NCBI GenBank assembly: GCA_035222895.1
Contig: JAVYIG010009904.1
Coordinates: forward strand, 1 to 64,000
Source of the DNA: Strongylocentrotus droebachiensis
Taxonomy: Eukaryota; Echinodermata; Echinoidea; Camarodonta; Strongylocentrotidae
Length of the DNA: 64,000 bases
Direction of reading: 5' to 3'
Shown: piece after piece, positions 60,985-64,000 of the stretch
Position numbering within the stretch: position 1 is the stretch's first letter
How the letters are laid out: every line of letters starts with the position of its first letter
Translations under genes and position numbers: made by a program
The notes under the pieces: generated by a model
Database searches by the model: none
What the model saw: only the letters and a program-made list of their open reading frames with translations
Told to the model about the DNA's origin: nothing

Positions 60985-61165
60985 TAAAGAGGGGGATAAG
61001 GAGGGAGAGGAGAGAGAGATGATACAACATGGAGCAAGAGAGGAAAGAGAGATAGAGACACACATAGATATAGAGAGAGGCAGAGATAGAGAGGAGAGAG
61101 AGAGAGAGGCAGAAATATAGAAGGAAGATAGAGAGAGAGAGGGCGAGGTGGGGGGGGGGGGGGGG
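60985..61165. repeat. (GA)n-rich microsatellite with G15 run
   Basis: GAGAGA-type repeats end in an uninterrupted G-run at about 61151-61165. Confidence 0.9.
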
Positions 61166-61894
61166 TAGTCCTTTCAGAGCCAAATTGGATATGTTTGCAT
61201 TGAGGAAGAAAAAACAAGTACTCAATCTCAGAATACAAACACACAAATTAAACGTAACATTGTGATAAATGCTTAAGATATGTCTGCAAAGAATTTATAA
61301 CTTCATCCTGAGAAAAATGTATCAACATTTACGAACATTTCAAGGAATGCACTTTGGTGATTTTACATTATCTGAAATAACTTCAAATGTAACAATGAAA
61401 CTGCTATTTATTTAATTTGTATTAGTTTAGATCTACTTTTGGTCCATTGTGTCCATTTTTCGGTACTTTCCCCTTTTATAGCTCATGGAGAAAGATAATA
61501 CAGAAAATCTTCCACAACTAAACATAAAGTGCTTTACAAGTTAAGTATGTCCTCGCGTTTAACCCTATGTCATACATGCATATTCCGGCTTTTCCGTTCT
61601 GTTTGTATTGTATTGTATGTCTATTCTATTTATTTATTCACGGTAAAACTCACAGTCGGTCAAAACAGACTGCTTTTCAGAAAGTCTATGCACATTGTTA
61701 AAAATGAAAGATTTAAATATCTTTCAGAAAATACTTGAAACAAAAAACAAAATCACAAAAATAAAATATAACTTATACTTTAATTATAAATTACAATTTG
61801 TACCCAGCCCCTCCCCCAACCCCCGTTTCTTGTTTCAGCTAAACTGTAACAATTAAACATGTGCATTGAATATCATTCCTTCCGAATATGTATT
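61166..61894. other. Spacer upstream of the second receptor gene
   Basis: AT-rich; no gene recognised. Confidence 0.35.
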
Positions 61895-62445
61895 TGTGTT
61901 GTGTAAACATTTACTCTAAGCATGGTTGCCTGTTGGTTTTTGCAGATTTATTCCCCAGATTAAAAATAAAAACACCATCAGTGCATGTGCTCTCTACAGT
62001 ATATACAAATATAAAAGTGAAACCTACTTTACAGGTATATGGGAGCACATAAACATGTACATTGAATATCACTCCTTTCTACTGTGCTCCCATATAATTA
62101 TGTAGGTTTCACTTTTATATTATTGTTTATTTGTTACAATTTAGCTGAACAGGAAACGTCCTCGTTGAGGTTTTTTATTTATTTGTACATAAAATGCCGA
62201 AACTCCCACAGTACAAGGAAAAGAAAACCCAACGAGTGCGTTTCCTCTTTCAGGTTTACGCTAACAATAGGTGCATGTTTAGTTGAAACAGGAAACGGCA
62301 TTGTTGAGGTTTCTTTTTATTTGTACTGAGGGAATTTCGACATGTGCATTTTGATGATTTTTTTAAATCTTGTGAATAAATCTGCAAAACCGACGTACGA
62401 CCTTGCAAAAGGGAAATGTTTACACAGCATAAATACATATTTCAC
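61895..62445. repeat. Nested inverted repeats
   Basis: The inner hairpin runs from 62008 to 62121. AATATAAAAGTGAAACCTAC pairs exactly with 62102-62121, and TATATGGGAGCACA (62036-62049) pairs with TGTGCTCCCATATA (62083-62096). Outer arms of about 70 bp near 61895-61960 and 62370-62440 are also complementary (GTGTAAACATTT / AAATGTTTACAC, GCAGATTTATTC / GAATAAATCTGC), but about a different centre. Confidence 0.8.
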
Positions 62446-62654
62446 CAAAGTACATATTTTGTAAACTCTGTCATAATTACTAGAATCATTGCACAATTCT
62501 ATATTTAACTGGATTTGATAAAAATTCGTATAGTCGACCATAGATCATGATTTCCTTCATTGTTCCACAGCCAACAATACGGAAAAGACGTGCTTTGGAT
62601 TACTCCTGCCATCGATTATAATAACGTCAACAATATTTTGAATCTTTAAGCAAA

Positions 62655-62778
62655 ATGCTCAGTAGAAGGATGAATACAAATATACAAAACAGAGTTTTGC
62701 TTCATCTTTTAATGATCATTTCGACTTTTATCCAAAGTTCTCATCAACTTCGTTTCGGCAGGGACCTCCCTGGTTTTG
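62655..62778 (+). CDS. Receptor copy 2, first coding exon (signal peptide)
   Basis: ATG in the context CAAAATGC starts 41 codons plus one base. After a basic N-terminus (MLSRRMNTNIQNR), a hydrophobic core VLLHLLMIISTFIQSS forms a credible signal peptide, followed by HQLRFGRDLPGF. The donor is TTTTG|GTAAGATT. The exon ends in phase 1, exactly what the exon starting at 63750 needs, so the join reads ...LPGF-G-STENVNRT. An upstream Met6 is also possible as the start. No equivalent exon was found before 54995 for copy 1. Confidence 0.8.
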
Positions 62779-63749
62779 GTAAGATTGAATCAATTTTAGG
62801 TATTAACTTTTTTCACGTATCAAAAGCACTTGTATCAATTTTAGGTTACTAGATACCTAACTTGTCAGTGTAACAATAGGGCATGGATAATTTCTCGAGG
62901 GAAATTATCATTTAAAAACGTAAGCAATAATGTCAATCTCGTTTGGGACATGTCCAGCGTGAAATAATGAGCGAGAAATATAAAGGCCAAAATGTTGATT
63001 TTTGCAAAAACATTGCTGTTTTTTTTGTTTAAAACACGAGTAAATACAATAATAGAGTTTATGTTTAAGTTACAATACCGATTCATTTATTTAAAAGTAT
63101 TTAACCTTCTACTTTTAGACTCTTAAAAACACTAATACATCTTTGCAAATTCATTATGTGATTACCCTCACACGCATCAACTTAACAAAATACCAGTTTC
63201 TCGTCCTAACTAGGCAACCTTTGAAAAATTGCCTCAAATTTAGCAAGCAAGAACAAATATGATTTATAGAGTATCATCATATTTTAAAGTTTTCTTTAAA
63301 AAAAACACTATCGGACTGCAGTCAACATGCCCGAAGATTGCGAGGTGTGAGTGGTAATTACCCTACTTATCCTTATCATAATAGTATCGAAGTGATATAG
63401 GATGTAGAATTCATTGAGAAGCAAAGTGCACCATTTGAAGTGACGCTTCCCGTTCTAGTACCTAAGCTCCAGGCTTATTGGTCCCAGAATGATCCTACGT
63501 CCTGTAAGTAGCATAAAAACCCACGAAATCGAAACCTTAAACTATAAACTTTACACTATTGTACTTTCCCTAACGTATGGGACATACTAAGACCAACCGG
63601 AAGTAGGAACAATCGAACCAAATATGAAAGCTATCACAGGACCCTGGTCCTATGATCCACCGTTTAGGAACTGAGATCATGCAATCGTTATGAATAATAC
63701 AGGATTACGACAGTCTATTATATTTTCATCTTATCTGTCTCCTTTAAAG
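62779..63749 (+). other. Intron of receptor copy 2
   Basis: A 971-bp GT-AG intron. Its last 300 bases (from about 63447) are homologous to 54556-54994, and the first two thirds show no such match. No other feature. Confidence 0.8.
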
Positions 63750-64000
63750 GCTCTACTGAAAATGTGAACAGAACAGTCTTCGGATGGCCAGTACCACCCA
63801 CACCGTTAACGGCTTTCTGCAGTGAAGGGGAAACTCCTATCTCATGTGGACAGACCTATCCGGACTCTCATCTTGCATGTCACTGTGATTCTCGCTGTGT
63901 CTTCTACAACGATTGTTGCATTGATTACGCACTATCTTGCACTTCTAACGGTACCCTTGATTATCCTGTTCCCGAAACTATCGTTGAAATCAACCATGAC
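63750..64000 (+). CDS. Receptor copy 2, large exon, truncated by the window end
   Basis: The acceptor CTTTAAAG precedes GC, which completes the Gly codon of the first exon. All 83 codons to the window edge are open. They read STENVNRTVFGWPVPPTPLT, then the eight-Cys somatomedin-B module (CSEGETPISC, CHCDSRC, NDCCIDYALSC) and SNGTLDYPVPETIVEI. This is about nine-tenths identical to copy 1, and all module cysteines are kept. The seven-transmembrane part must lie beyond the window. With its signal peptide exon intact, this is the better candidate for a working gene. Confidence 0.88.

Overview
This is a eukaryotic genomic window, most likely from a marine invertebrate deuterostome and plausibly an echinoderm such as a sea urchin. 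The assignment is an inference. It rests on AT-rich, intron-bearing DNA, abundant small terminal-inverted-repeat elements, L2/CR1-like retroelement remnants, long homopolymer G/C runs, and tandem genes that join a somatomedin-B domain to a secretin/Methuselah-like seven-transmembrane receptor. There are no bacterial operons, rRNA genes or CRISPR arrays.

Layout. (1) 1-1.6 kb: a tRNA-box-containing TIR element and a 162-nt phase 1-1 exon of an Ig-like extracellular module. (2) About 2-33.8 kb: a very large satellite array. Its outer 1-2 kb on each side is degenerate, and its core (about 5.6-32.9 kb) holds 27 head-to-tail monomers averaging 1015 bp. Each monomer is built of six diverged subunits of 156-190 bp (mean 169). 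Monomers are organised further into 2033-bp dimers and 4066-bp tetramers. A dead LINE sits at the left edge (2.35-4.3 kb) and a 370-bp MITE at the right edge. (3) 33.8-41.5 kb: a second, nearly identical copy of the Ig-like exon on the plus strand, two broken copies on the minus strand, LINE remnants, two purine-rich satellites and a 16-copy 76-bp minisatellite. (4) 41.5-54.5 kb: gene-poor DNA with TIR elements, a 450-bp spacerless inverted repeat, tandem segmental duplications, microsatellites and about 20 long G or C runs. (5) 54.5-64 kb: two tandem paralogous receptor genes on the plus strand. The upstream copy is frameshifted and has no recognisable first exon. The downstream copy has an intact signal-peptide exon and runs off the window end.

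The coding content is therefore small: the receptor pair and the Ig-like exons. The two plus-strand Ig-like exons sit at opposite ends of the satellite, and each is followed by decayed satellite-like sequence, so exon and satellite seem to have been duplicated together. The hierarchical satellite is the most unusual object here. All identities rest on reading motifs by eye; no database search was possible.
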